Below, one piece after another: positions 1-6,075 of a DNA stretch of 10,507 bases. The first letter of the stretch is position 1, and each line of letters starts with the position of its first letter. The DNA is from JBOHNM01 sp050730675 (GTDB lineage: Bacteria; Planctomycetota; Phycisphaerae; Phycisphaerales; UBA1924), in the NCBI GenBank assembly GCA_050730675.1, contig JBOHNM010000145.1, forward strand, positions 1 through 10,507, read 5' to 3'. The position numbers were made by a program, and so were the translations under genes. The notes beneath the pieces are model-generated. The model worked only from the letters and a program-made list of their open reading frames with translations, had not been told where the DNA came from and did not search any database.

Positions 1-566
1 GTCGGCAGGTGTCGATCCAGGATCGCGCGAGCCAGTTCTTTTCCGGTCTCGGTCGCGTTGGACTGAAGGTCGATGTGGTACGCCAGCAGCGTGCCTGAGA
101 CCAGCATCATGAGCTGCTGGGCCAGGCCATCGGGGTCGGCCGCGCCAGCCGCGACGCACCGGGCCCGGATATCCGCTTCGGTTTCGGCGAAATGGCGGCG
201 AGCGACCAAGTGCACAGGATCATGCCGTCCGGGGAACTCGGCGGCGGCGTTGACGAACATGCACCCGCGGAACTCGGGCATCTCGAACCAGAGCCTCAGC
301 ACATCGAATATCGCCAGCAGCTGCGCCCGGGGCTCGGAGCCGCCGTGCTGCTCGAGCATGACGGGCCAGGAAACGATCTCGCGGTCGTGGTGAGCCTCGA
401 GCACGGCAATCACCAGGTCATCCTTGCTATCGAAGTGGTTGTAGAACGTCGTCTTGGTGACGCCGACATCGTCGAGGAGCTCATCCAGCCCCACCGCGTG
501 GAATCCACGCGAGAAGAACAAACGCTGTCCTGCTTCGATCAACCGTTGCCGCGCGTTGCTGCTCAT
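1..566 (-). CDS. TetR/AcrR-family transcriptional repressor (3' end cut by window edge)
   Basis: A DNA-binding repressor that probably controls itself and the divergent methyltransferase. 188 codons are visible with no stop before the window edge, so only the last few residues are missing (the family is usually about 190-200 aa). The TetR N-terminal helix-turn-helix is clear: residues 7-24 form helix 1 (QRLIEAGQRLFFSRGF), and residues 34-51 contain VGVTKTTFYNHFDSKDDL, the recognition-helix signature. The C-terminal half is helical, with FRGCMFVNAAAEFP at about 99-112, a stretch I recognise from one TetR subgroup. The ATG at 566 is preceded by GGAG about 9 nt upstream, and nothing in the family requires a longer N-terminus. 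The ligand cannot be read from sequence. The divergent neighbour and the palindrome at 648-684 support local autoregulation, which is inference. Family assignment is secure. Confidence 0.93.
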   Translation of the reverse strand, partial: MSSNARQRLIEAGQRLFFSRGFHAVGLDELLDDVGVTKTTFYNHFDSKDDLVIAVLEAHHDREIVSWPVMLEQHGGSEPRAQLLAIFDVLRLWFEMPEFRGCMFVNAAAEFPGRHDPVHLVARRHFAETEADIRARCVAAGAADPDGLAQQLMMLVSGTLLAYHIDLQSNATETGKELARAILDRHLP

Positions 567-774
567 GGAATCGCTCCGTCACCGCGGTTTCATCCTGCTT
601 GTTTCCGCGGGCAGTCATTATTCGCACGGTTCTGCGCTCGGTTCGGGTTGACTGCAAGTCCACCCTTGGTGGACCGCCAGTCAAGCGACAGACGCCGCGG
701 ATTGGCGGATAGTCAGCATGTCCGGGCCATCGACGGCCCGCGAACGGATCTGCCCATTGATGCAAGGAGAAACC
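567..774. promoter_or_regulatory. Divergent control region between tetR and methyltransferase genes
   Basis: This 208-bp gap has no supported gene. It must hold the promoters of the leftward tetR and the rightward methyltransferase. A TTGACT hexamer resembling a -35 box occurs on each strand (plus 648-653; minus 684-679) at the two ends of the palindrome, but I find no good -10 box at the usual distance from either. A strong ribosome binding site, AAGGAGA at 764-770, lies just before the ATG at 775 and decides that start over the in-frame ATG at 718. Confidence 0.6.
648..684. promoter_or_regulatory. Nested palindrome, probable TetR operator
   Basis: The inner perfect inverted repeat is GTCCACC (658-664), spacer CTT, GGTGGAC (668-674). 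An outer perfect repeat, TTGACTG (648-654) and CAGTCAA (678-684), has exactly the same centre (666). The two levels are separated by 3 unmatched bases on each side, so 14 of 17 arm positions pair. A two-fold symmetric site of this size in a divergent tetR gap is what a TetR dimer, or a pair of dimers, would bind. The assignment to this particular repressor is inferred from position. Confidence 0.65.
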
Positions 775-1620
775 ATGTCCGCCGTCTCAACCCCCGTCGC
801 CCTGTTTACTCAGCCGACGCCCGACTTCGCCGCCATCAAGGCCCGCCAGCAGAGCACCTGGGCCGCCGGTGACTACGCCATGGTGGCGACCACCGTCAAT
901 CTCGTGAGCGAATTGCTCTGCGAGACCGCCAACATCTCCGGCGGCGAGCGCGTCCTTGACGTCGCCTGCGGCAGCGGCAACTGCACGCTCGCAGCGGCCC
1001 GGCGGTTCGCCGATGTCACGGGCATCGACTACGTGCCGTCGCTGATCGACCAGGCGCGGGAGATTGCCCGCGCCACCCGCATGCCGGGGGCGTTCATCGA
1101 CGGCGATGCCGAGGCGCTGCCGTTCGGTGACGGGACGTTCGACGTCGTGACGTCGGTCTTCGGCGTCATGTTCACGGCGAACCAGGACCAGGCCGCGGCG
1201 GAGCTTCGCCGCGTGTGTCGTCCGGGCGGGCGGATCGCGCTCGCCTGCTGGACGCCCGACGGGTTCATCGGCGAGATGTTCCGCACGATCTCCTCGCACG
1301 TGCCCCCGCCCCCGCTGGGCGTGCGATCGGCGCTGCTGTGGGGCACCACCGACCGGCTCAGCGAGTTGTTCCCTCGCGCACAGATTCAGGCAACCGCCCG
1401 CATCCACACTTTTCGCTATCGGTCACCCCGCCACTGGTACGGGCAGTTCTCAACCTGCTACGGACCGACGGTCAAGGCGCTCGAATCGCTCGAGGGCGAA
1501 CGGCGCAAGGCGCTGGAGGCGGACCTCCTGGAGACATTCGACCGCTTCGCCATCCGCGGCCACAACGGGGCGGGCGTGGCGGTGCGTGCCCAGTACCTGG
1601 AGGCAGTGATCACCATGTGA
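775..1620 (+). CDS. Class I SAM-dependent methyltransferase (UbiE/Methyltransf_11 type)
   Basis: A cytoplasmic enzyme of 281 aa that transfers a methyl group from S-adenosylmethionine to an unknown acceptor. The Rossmann-fold SAM site is visible: motif I VLDVACGSGN (60-69), the acidic residue after strand 2 in GIDY (83-86), DGDAEALPF (109-117) and FDVVTSVFGVMF (122-133). LRRVCRPGGRIALACW (144-159) follows as the standard strand 5 segment. The C-terminal third, which would hold substrate contacts, has no motif I recognise. The ATG at 775 is chosen because AAGGAGA lies at 764-770; an in-frame ATG at 718 would add 19 residues with no homologous look and no ribosome binding site. The gene is divergent from a TetR repressor and probably controlled by it. 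The substrate could be a small molecule or quinone-like compound; the sequence does not say. Confidence 0.9.
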   Translation: MSAVSTPVALFTQPTPDFAAIKARQQSTWAAGDYAMVATTVNLVSELLCETANISGGERVLDVACGSGNCTLAAARRFADVTGIDYVPSLIDQAREIARATRMPGAFIDGDAEALPFGDGTFDVVTSVFGVMFTANQDQAAAELRRVCRPGGRIALACWTPDGFIGEMFRTISSHVPPPPLGVRSALLWGTTDRLSELFPRAQIQATARIHTFRYRSPRHWYGQFSTCYGPTVKALESLEGERRKALEADLLETFDRFAIRGHNGAGVAVRAQYLEAVITM

Positions 1621-1634
1621 ACGGCGCCGCGGCA

Positions 1635-1652
1635 GTGGCAAAAATGAGCCAC
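1635..1652. terminator. Weak stem-loop in convergent gap, possible bidirectional terminator
   Basis: GTGGC (1635-1639) and GCCAC (1648-1652) can pair around an A-rich 8-nt loop in the 48-bp gap between two convergent stop codons. The position suits a shared terminator, but the stem is only 5 bp and no T-run follows on either strand, so this is tentative. Confidence 0.25.
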
Positions 1653-1668
1653 CCCCCCGGCGGCGGCG

Positions 1669-2274
1669 TCAATCGCGCCGTCGGCGGCGGGCAAGCACCA
1701 GCATGCCCGCGCCCGCGAGTGCCCCCGTCGGAGCTGCTGGCACAGCGGTGTAGACATACAGGTTCCACTCGAGCTTGTACGGGTTGCCATTACCGTCAAA
1801 GCCGGCGTCCCCGGTGCGGCTGACCATGATCGTGAACATCGACCCGGGCGCGATCGGGCCGCCGAGCGCCGCCGTCAGATCCAGCGCCGAGTCCGTCGGC
1901 CAAGTGAACACACCTGTGTATTGGTCGAGCACGCCGTCGTTGTCATCGTCGTTGAGAGCGATGGTCGGGAAGCCCAGGAACGGCCCGACACCCAGCAGGC
2001 TGTTCTGGTTCGGATTCCCCTGGTCGAGATCGATGATGGCGATCGTGGCGCCGAGCGGGAAGATGATGTTGATGTAGTCCACATCCGTGGTGTTGCCGAT
2101 CTCCACGCCGACCGCAACATGCGTGATCCCAAGTGGAGCGATGGGGACCATCGGTCCGGGAGTTGGGGCGTTGGGAAGGTCGCCGGAGATCATCTCCGAG
2201 TACGTCGGCGAAGCGACCGCCGCGCCCGCGGCACACAGCAGGCCCAGCACACACATCGCGCAACGGCTCAACAT
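1669..2274 (-). CDS. Secreted protein with PEP-CTERM-like C-terminal sorting tail
   Basis: A 201-aa exported protein of unknown specific function. Residues 1-22 form a signal peptide (hydrophobic MCVLGLLCAAGAAVAS, likely cut near AVAS). The mature part resembles the bacterial pre-peptidase C-terminal (PPC) beta-sandwich: a DVDYINIIFPLGATI stretch (64-78), an Asp-rich loop NDDDNDGVLD (108-117) that could bind calcium, and a final YKLEWNLYVY strand (166-175). The C-terminus reads VPAAP (178-182), a short Gly/Ala-rich hydrophobic stretch, then RRRRR and D. This is the layout of PEP-CTERM sorting signals used by exosortase systems, in a variant form common in planctomycetes. The ATG at 2274 has AGGAGAG just upstream; a longer frame to 2430 would bury the signal peptide. 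It probably sits on the cell surface. The PPC resemblance is by eye and moderate; export is well supported. Confidence 0.8.
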   Translation of the reverse strand: MLSRCAMCVLGLLCAAGAAVASPTYSEMISGDLPNAPTPGPMVPIAPLGITHVAVGVEIGNTTDVDYINIIFPLGATIAIIDLDQGNPNQNSLLGVGPFLGFPTIALNDDDNDGVLDQYTGVFTWPTDSALDLTAALGGPIAPGSMFTIMVSRTGDAGFDGNGNPYKLEWNLYVYTAVPAAPTGALAGAGMLVLARRRRRD

Positions 2275-2328
2275 CGCTCTCTCCTGGGTTGGGCGGTCTC
2301 CCGCCGAACGGTGACTCCAAAACGAACA

Positions 2329-2359
2329 GAAGGAAGCAGGCCCCGCGGCCGCTTCCTTC
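2329..2359 (-). terminator. Rho-independent terminator of lgt
   Basis: GAAGGAAGC (2329-2337) pairs with GCTTCCTTC (2351-2359). After one bulged A, GGCC (2339-2342) pairs with GGCC (2347-2350) around the loop CCGC, giving 13 pairs. Read on the minus strand, the hairpin is followed by TGTTCGTTTTGG, a T-rich tail. It lies 67 bp past the lgt stop and upstream of the secreted-protein gene, so it should end the tatD-lgt transcript. The rest of the gap 2275-2426 shows only the ribosome binding site of the secreted-protein gene. Confidence 0.8.
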
Positions 2360-2426
2360 CTCTTGGAGCTTTGAGTATGCCACGGATCGGCGCTGCCGCA
2401 AGAGCGAACGGCCAAACCCGCACGAA

Positions 2427-3524
2427 TCACGACATTCTCGGCCCTTGGGTACCGACCAAGCCCTCAGAACGCTTCCCCCACCCCCCAATCGCCGGCCCCG
2501 TCCGGCGCAGGGCGTACACGAGCAACCCCGCCCCGAAGGCCACCATCGCTACGCTCAACCACTGCCCGCGCGACAGACCGATGATCCGCCCGGCGTCTCC
2601 AAAATGTGCATCGGGGAGCCGGATCGTCTCGGTCAGGATCCGCAGCACGCCGTAGATCATGAACCACCAGGCCGCCACGACACCTGGCTTGCGCGGCTTC
2701 CACCAGATCGCCCAGACGATCAGGCCGAGCACAAGTCCCTCCGCCGCGGCCTGGTAGAGCTGTGACGCATGACGCGATGAAAGGAGCGGGATCAATTGCT
2801 GCTTGTACTGGCCGGCATGCGCGATGATCCGCCCCAGTGCCGCATCCCACTGTTCGCCGGGCTTCTGCACGCTGCGCACCAGTTCATGGAGTTGGATCTG
2901 CTGCTCCGGACTCAGATCCGGGGCGTGGGTCGCCTTCTCGCGAACACCGGGCGCGAGCCACCCGTGCAGTTCCTGCGGGAACTGCACACTCCACCACGGC
3001 CCCGGCGTCCCCGGCGGCGAGACGATCTTGCCCAGCAATTCGCCGTTGACGAAGTTGGCGAAGCGCCCGAGCAGCAAGCCGAAGCCCGCCACCAGCCCCA
3101 TCACGTCCATCACGTGCAGCATTGTGGTCCGTCCGATGACCTCGCCCGTCTCGGTCTTCCACCCGCGGCTCACCCGCCAGCACCCCAGCATGATCCCCAC
3201 CATGCCGCCGTGGCTGGCCATGCCCCCCTTGTTGATCGCCAACAGATTCCACCACGGAAATGAGCTGGTGAACGTGTAGAGCAGCTTCTGGTCGTAGACG
3301 AGCGCATACCCGAGCCGCCCGCCGATCAGGGTTCCCAGCACAATCATCATCATCGCATCCGCCACATACCGCGGCGGGATCTGGATCTTGCCGCGCTTGG
3401 CCAGCGCCAGCAGGACGAAGTACGCGATCACGAATCCGGCGACATAGGACAGCCCGTACCAGCGCACGGCGAAATCGCCGCTGATGGGGAGGAGGATCGG
3501 TGAAAGGTCGTGGAAGTAGGGCAT
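2427..3524 (-). CDS. lgt: Prolipoprotein diacylglyceryl transferase (Lgt)
   Basis: An inner-membrane enzyme that moves diacylglycerol from phosphatidylglycerol to the lipobox cysteine of prolipoproteins, the first step of lipoprotein maturation. The protein is 365 aa with several membrane segments. Family landmarks: RWYGLSYVAGF (21-31), GGRLGYALVY (68-77), GGMASHGGMVG with His105 (100-110), the Lgt signature GRFANFVNGE (153-162, Arg154 and Glu162), RHASQLYQAAAEG (251-263) and RILTETIRLPDAHFG (295-309, Arg302). It is longer than the usual 260-300 aa, mainly because about 87 residues separate the signature from SQLYQ, with a charged segment near 190-250. The start at 3524 matches the family N-terminus. 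An in-frame ATG at 3602 would overlap the tatD stop by 11 nt and add 26 residues, and remains possible because neither start has a clear ribosome binding site. Probably co-transcribed with tatD. Confidence 0.95.
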   Translation of the reverse strand: MPYFHDLSPILLPISGDFAVRWYGLSYVAGFVIAYFVLLALAKRGKIQIPPRYVADAMMMIVLGTLIGGRLGYALVYDQKLLYTFTSSFPWWNLLAINKGGMASHGGMVGIMLGCWRVSRGWKTETGEVIGRTTMLHVMDVMGLVAGFGLLLGRFANFVNGELLGKIVSPPGTPGPWWSVQFPQELHGWLAPGVREKATHAPDLSPEQQIQLHELVRSVQKPGEQWDAALGRIIAHAGQYKQQLIPLLSSRHASQLYQAAAEGLVLGLIVWAIWWKPRKPGVVAAWWFMIYGVLRILTETIRLPDAHFGDAGRIIGLSRGQWLSVAMVAFGAGLLVYALRRTGPAIGGWGKRSEGLVGTQGPRMS

Positions 3525-3591
3525 GTGTGAACGGGGCGAGCAGTCAGGAAAGGCGATCAGGGACCAGATTGAGAGACAGAAGCCAGCGAGG

Positions 3592-4398
3592 TTAGTAGGC
3601 ATCAATCCCAAAGAACCGACGCGCGTTCATGTTCAACTGCTCGTGGAACGACTCGAACGCCTCCCCGCGGAGCACCGCCAGAAACTCCGCTGTGTGCCGC
3701 ACCATCGCCGGGCGGCACGGGCGCTGAGTCCGCACAGGCTCCGGCGGCAGAAACGGCGCATCGGTCTCGACCATGATCCGCTCGCGTGGCGCCATCCTGG
3801 CCGCTTGCTGAGTCGCCTGGGCGTTTTTGTATGTCACGACACCCGTGAACGAGACCATCGCGCCGAAGTCGAGCAACTGGTGCATGTCCTCCGGCCCACC
3901 CGTAAAGCAGTGGAAGACAAACCGCGCCGGATCCAGCTTCGTTCCCCGAAGCACCGGGATCAAGTCCGCAAACGCCTCGCGGCAATGCAGCACGATTGGC
4001 TTGTCGATCGCCACCTCACCCCCACCACCCCCACCCCGCCGGCACGACTCGATGAACGCGAGCTGCTCATCCAGCACCGCCCGCTGCACCGCCTGCACCG
4101 GCTTGGGATAGTGATTGTCCAGCCCCAGTTCTCCCCATGCCACGCACTTCGGCCGCGACGCGACCAATCGCAGATTCTCCCAGGTGTGCGCCCCCTTGTC
4201 GGAGTACAACGGATGCACCCCCGCCGTGCACCACACCCGGTCGTGCGTCTCGGCGATCCTCAGCGCCTCCAGGCAGTCCCGCGTCGTCGTCGAGATCGTG
4301 ATCATCCCCGAAACGCCGACTCCGGCCGCCTCGGTCAATATCCGCTCGTGGGCCCCGTCGAAGTCGGGGAAGGTCAGGTGGCAGTGCGTGTCGATCAC
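3592..4398 (-). CDS. tatD: TatD-family metal-dependent hydrolase (DNase)
   Basis: A cytoplasmic TIM-barrel hydrolase of the TatD/YcfH/YjjV family; known members are metal-dependent 3'-5' nucleases. All metal-site motifs are present in 268 aa: MIDTHCHL with His5 and His7, TAGVHP (58-63), GELGLD with Glu90 (89-94), VLHCREA with His138 (136-142), HCFTGG with His163 (163-168) and ETDAPFLPP with Asp213 (211-219). The C-terminus NARRFFG (258-264) is also typical. The start is a GTG at 4398, fixed by the family's N-terminal IDTHCHL; no strong ribosome binding site precedes it. An odd feature is a run of six glycines at 122-127 in the loop before VLHCREA, absent from ordinary TatD proteins. It lies upstream of lgt with a 67-bp gap and is divergent from the transglutaminase gene. 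Its physiological substrate cannot be read from sequence. Confidence 0.95.
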   Translation of the reverse strand: MIDTHCHLTFPDFDGAHERILTEAAGVGVSGMITISTTTRDCLEALRIAETHDRVWCTAGVHPLYSDKGAHTWENLRLVASRPKCVAWGELGLDNHYPKPVQAVQRAVLDEQLAFIESCRRGGGGGGEVAIDKPIVLHCREAFADLIPVLRGTKLDPARFVFHCFTGGPEDMHQLLDFGAMVSFTGVVTYKNAQATQQAARMAPRERIMVETDAPFLPPEPVRTQRPCRPAMVRHTAEFLAVLRGEAFESFHEQLNMNARRFFGIDAY

Positions 4399-4417
4399 GC
4401 GGCAACAATACCAGTGC

Positions 4418-4447
4418 CACTGATCCGCTGTCTTCAGCGGGTCAGTG
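4418..4447. repeat. Stem-loop 1 of the paired element
   Basis: CACTGA (4418-4423) pairs with TCAGTG (4442-4447), and CCGCTG (4425-4430) pairs with CAGCGG (4435-4440) around the loop TCTT. A single T/G position (4424/4441) separates the two stem halves, so the stem is 13 pairs long counting one wobble. No T-run follows on either strand, and it lies upstream of both flanking genes, which argues against a terminator. Confidence 0.75.
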
Positions 4448-4469
4448 CCTGAATCCGGTACGCTCCCAA

Positions 4470-4494
4470 CACTGACCTCGAAGCGAGGTCAGTG
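4470..4494. repeat. Stem-loop 2 of the paired element
   Basis: CACTGACCTCG (4470-4480) pairs perfectly with CGAGGTCAGTG (4484-4494) around the loop AAG. The outer six bases on each side are the same as in stem-loop 1. It ends 7 nt before the AAGGA ribosome binding site of the transglutaminase gene, so in RNA it could affect initiation if the transcript starts upstream of it. Confidence 0.8.
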
Positions 4495-4512
4495 CCACTG
4501 CAAGGACCCTCT

Positions 4513-6072
4513 ATGACCCGCCACCTGTTCGCACTGCTCGCTCTCTTCGTGGCGTTCATCCTTCCGACCCGCGCGCCCGCCCTTCAAACGGCGACGCAAC
4601 CCGCACCTGCGGCTGCCACGCCGGCGCCAGCGCCCGCCCCCGCCAACCCCGCCCCCAAAAAGGCAGCCGCCGAGGACCAGTGGTACATCGTCGAACTCAA
4701 CGGTCAGCGTTCCGGCTACATGCACTCGCGCGAGGAGCGCAAGGACGGCAAGATCACCACCACCAGTTCGATGGTCCTGGCGATCAAGCGCGGTGCCGCG
4801 GCCCTCGAAATCACCATCGACACCGAGTTCGTCGAGACCGAGGCCGGCAAGCCCATCTCGATGACCTTCGCGCGCAAGCTCGGGTCCCAGCCGCAATCGA
4901 CCGAGACCCGCTGGACCGACGACGGGGTCGAGATCACCGAGATCCAGAACGGCAACCGAAGCACCCACACAGCCAAGGCTCCCGCGGGCGAATGGCTCAC
5001 CCCTGGCGCGGCTGATCGTTACGTCGAAGCCGAGCTTGCCAAGAACGCCAAGCAGATCGGCCTCAAGACCATCGACCCCTCCAGCGGTCTCAAGGTCTTC
5101 ACCGTCACGCGCACGGTCCTCGAACACACCAATATCGATGTCGTCGGCCGCACCGTCCCCGCCATCAAGTGGGAGAGCGAGGCGAGTATCCAGCCCGGCA
5201 TCAAGTCCGTGGAGTACGCCGGACTCGACGGCCGCGCACTCCGCACCGACATCAACCTCGGCGGCCTCACCCTCCGGATGACCCTCGCCGACAAAGACCT
5301 CGCGCTCGCGAAGATGAACGCTCCCGAGCTGCTCGTCTCGACGCTGGTCAAGCCCGACAAGCCGATCAACAAGCCCCGGCTCACCAAGAAGGCTGTTTAC
5401 AAACTCTCCGTTGCCGAAGGCGAGATGCCGATGCTCCTCAACCTGGCAACCCAGACGTGCGAGCGCATCGACGCCAAGGCCGTGCGTCTCACTGTCGATG
5501 TCAACGCCAAGCCCCCCGCGCCGAAGGAGGACATCGCCAACCACGACTTCTCCACCGCCACGGCGATGCTCAACAGCGACGACCCCGAGATCCGCAAGCT
5601 CCTTCCCGGCGCCGCCCCCGACCACGGCATGCCCGGGCTGACCCCCGAGCACCTCCGCCACTTCACCCACCGGTTCATCAAGACCAAGAACTTCTCCGTG
5701 GGGTTCGCCTCGGCCTCCGAAGTGGCCCGCACCAAGACAGGCGACTGCACCGAGCACGGCGTCTTCCTCGCCGCCCTCCTCCGCGCCAAGGGCATCCCCT
5801 CGCGCGTCGTCTCCGGTCTCATCTATGTGGATGATTTCGGCGACAAGGGCGATATTTTCGGCTACCACATGTGGACTCAAGCCCTGGTGACTTCCAACGG
5901 CGTCACGCGCTGGATCGACCTCGACGGCACGCTTCCCAATGACGTCCCCTTCGACGCCACGCACATCGCTCTCGGCACCTCCTCCCTCACCGACGAGGAC
6001 CAGCAGAACTTCCTCGTCGCCCTCGCGCCGCTCATCGGCCGCCTCCAGATCACCGTCGAAAAGGTGGAGTAG
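4513..6072 (+). CDS. Secreted transglutaminase-like (cysteine protease fold) protein
   Basis: A 519-aa exported protein with a C-terminal transglutaminase-like domain. Residues 1-23 form a signal peptide (MTRHLFALLALFVAF, then ILPTRAPA), followed by an Ala/Pro-rich linker to about residue 52. Residues 55-380 form a long region without a motif I can name, probably beta-rich. The catalytic triad layout is visible: Cys412 in TGDCTEHGVFLAALLRAKGIP, His452 in GYHMW and Asp471 in WIDLDGT. Members of this superfamily act as transglutaminases, peptidases or amidases; which one applies here is unknown. The ATG at 4513 has AAGGA at 4502-4506; an in-frame GTG at 4492 lies inside stem-loop 2 and is less likely. 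It is the first gene of a four-gene operon ending in envelope genes, with nnrD 3 bp downstream, so a periplasmic or surface role is plausible. Domain assignment is firm. Confidence 0.88.
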   Translation: MTRHLFALLALFVAFILPTRAPALQTATQPAPAAATPAPAPAPANPAPKKAAAEDQWYIVELNGQRSGYMHSREERKDGKITTTSSMVLAIKRGAAALEITIDTEFVETEAGKPISMTFARKLGSQPQSTETRWTDDGVEITEIQNGNRSTHTAKAPAGEWLTPGAADRYVEAELAKNAKQIGLKTIDPSSGLKVFTVTRTVLEHTNIDVVGRTVPAIKWESEASIQPGIKSVEYAGLDGRALRTDINLGGLTLRMTLADKDLALAKMNAPELLVSTLVKPDKPINKPRLTKKAVYKLSVAEGEMPMLLNLATQTCERIDAKAVRLTVDVNAKPPAPKEDIANHDFSTATAMLNSDDPEIRKLLPGAAPDHGMPGLTPEHLRHFTHRFIKTKNFSVGFASASEVARTKTGDCTEHGVFLAALLRAKGIPSRVVSGLIYVDDFGDKGDIFGYHMWTQALVTSNGVTRWIDLDGTLPNDVPFDATHIALGTSSLTDEDQQNFLVALAPLIGRLQITVEKVE

Positions 6073-6075
6073 CCG

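Larger units (their letters stand above)
4412..4500. repeat. Paired palindromic repeat element framed by 11-bp direct repeats
   Basis: CAGTGCCACTG occurs at 4412-4422 and again at 4490-4500, and is itself a near palindrome. Between and overlapping the two copies are two stem-loops with the same outer arms (CACTGA...TCAGTG) and different inner stems. The layout suggests a dispersed REP-like or MITE-like element of two units. It fills most of the 114-bp divergent gap 4399-4512, so it must overlap promoter or leader sequence of tatD, the transglutaminase gene, or both. No coding sequence is supported here. Confidence 0.65.

Noticed and set aside
718..774. Upstream ATG (718) as the methyltransferase start
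   Set aside because: There is no ribosome binding site before it, whereas AAGGAGA sits directly before the ATG at 775. The extra 19 residues look non-coding.
192..872. 226-codon plus-strand frame across the tetR gene
   Set aside because: It is antisense to the clear TetR coding sequence, crosses the palindromic control region and enters the methyltransferase gene in another frame, with no recognisable motif.
3523..4452. 309-codon plus-strand frame opposite tatD
   Set aside because: It is Arg/His/Pro-rich with no domain, and overlaps TatD, whose complete set of metal-ligand motifs fixes the real strand and frame.
4418..4494. Treating the two stem-loops as Rho-independent terminators
   Set aside because: Both flanking genes point away from the gap, so no transcript needs to end there, and neither hairpin is followed by a T-run on either strand.
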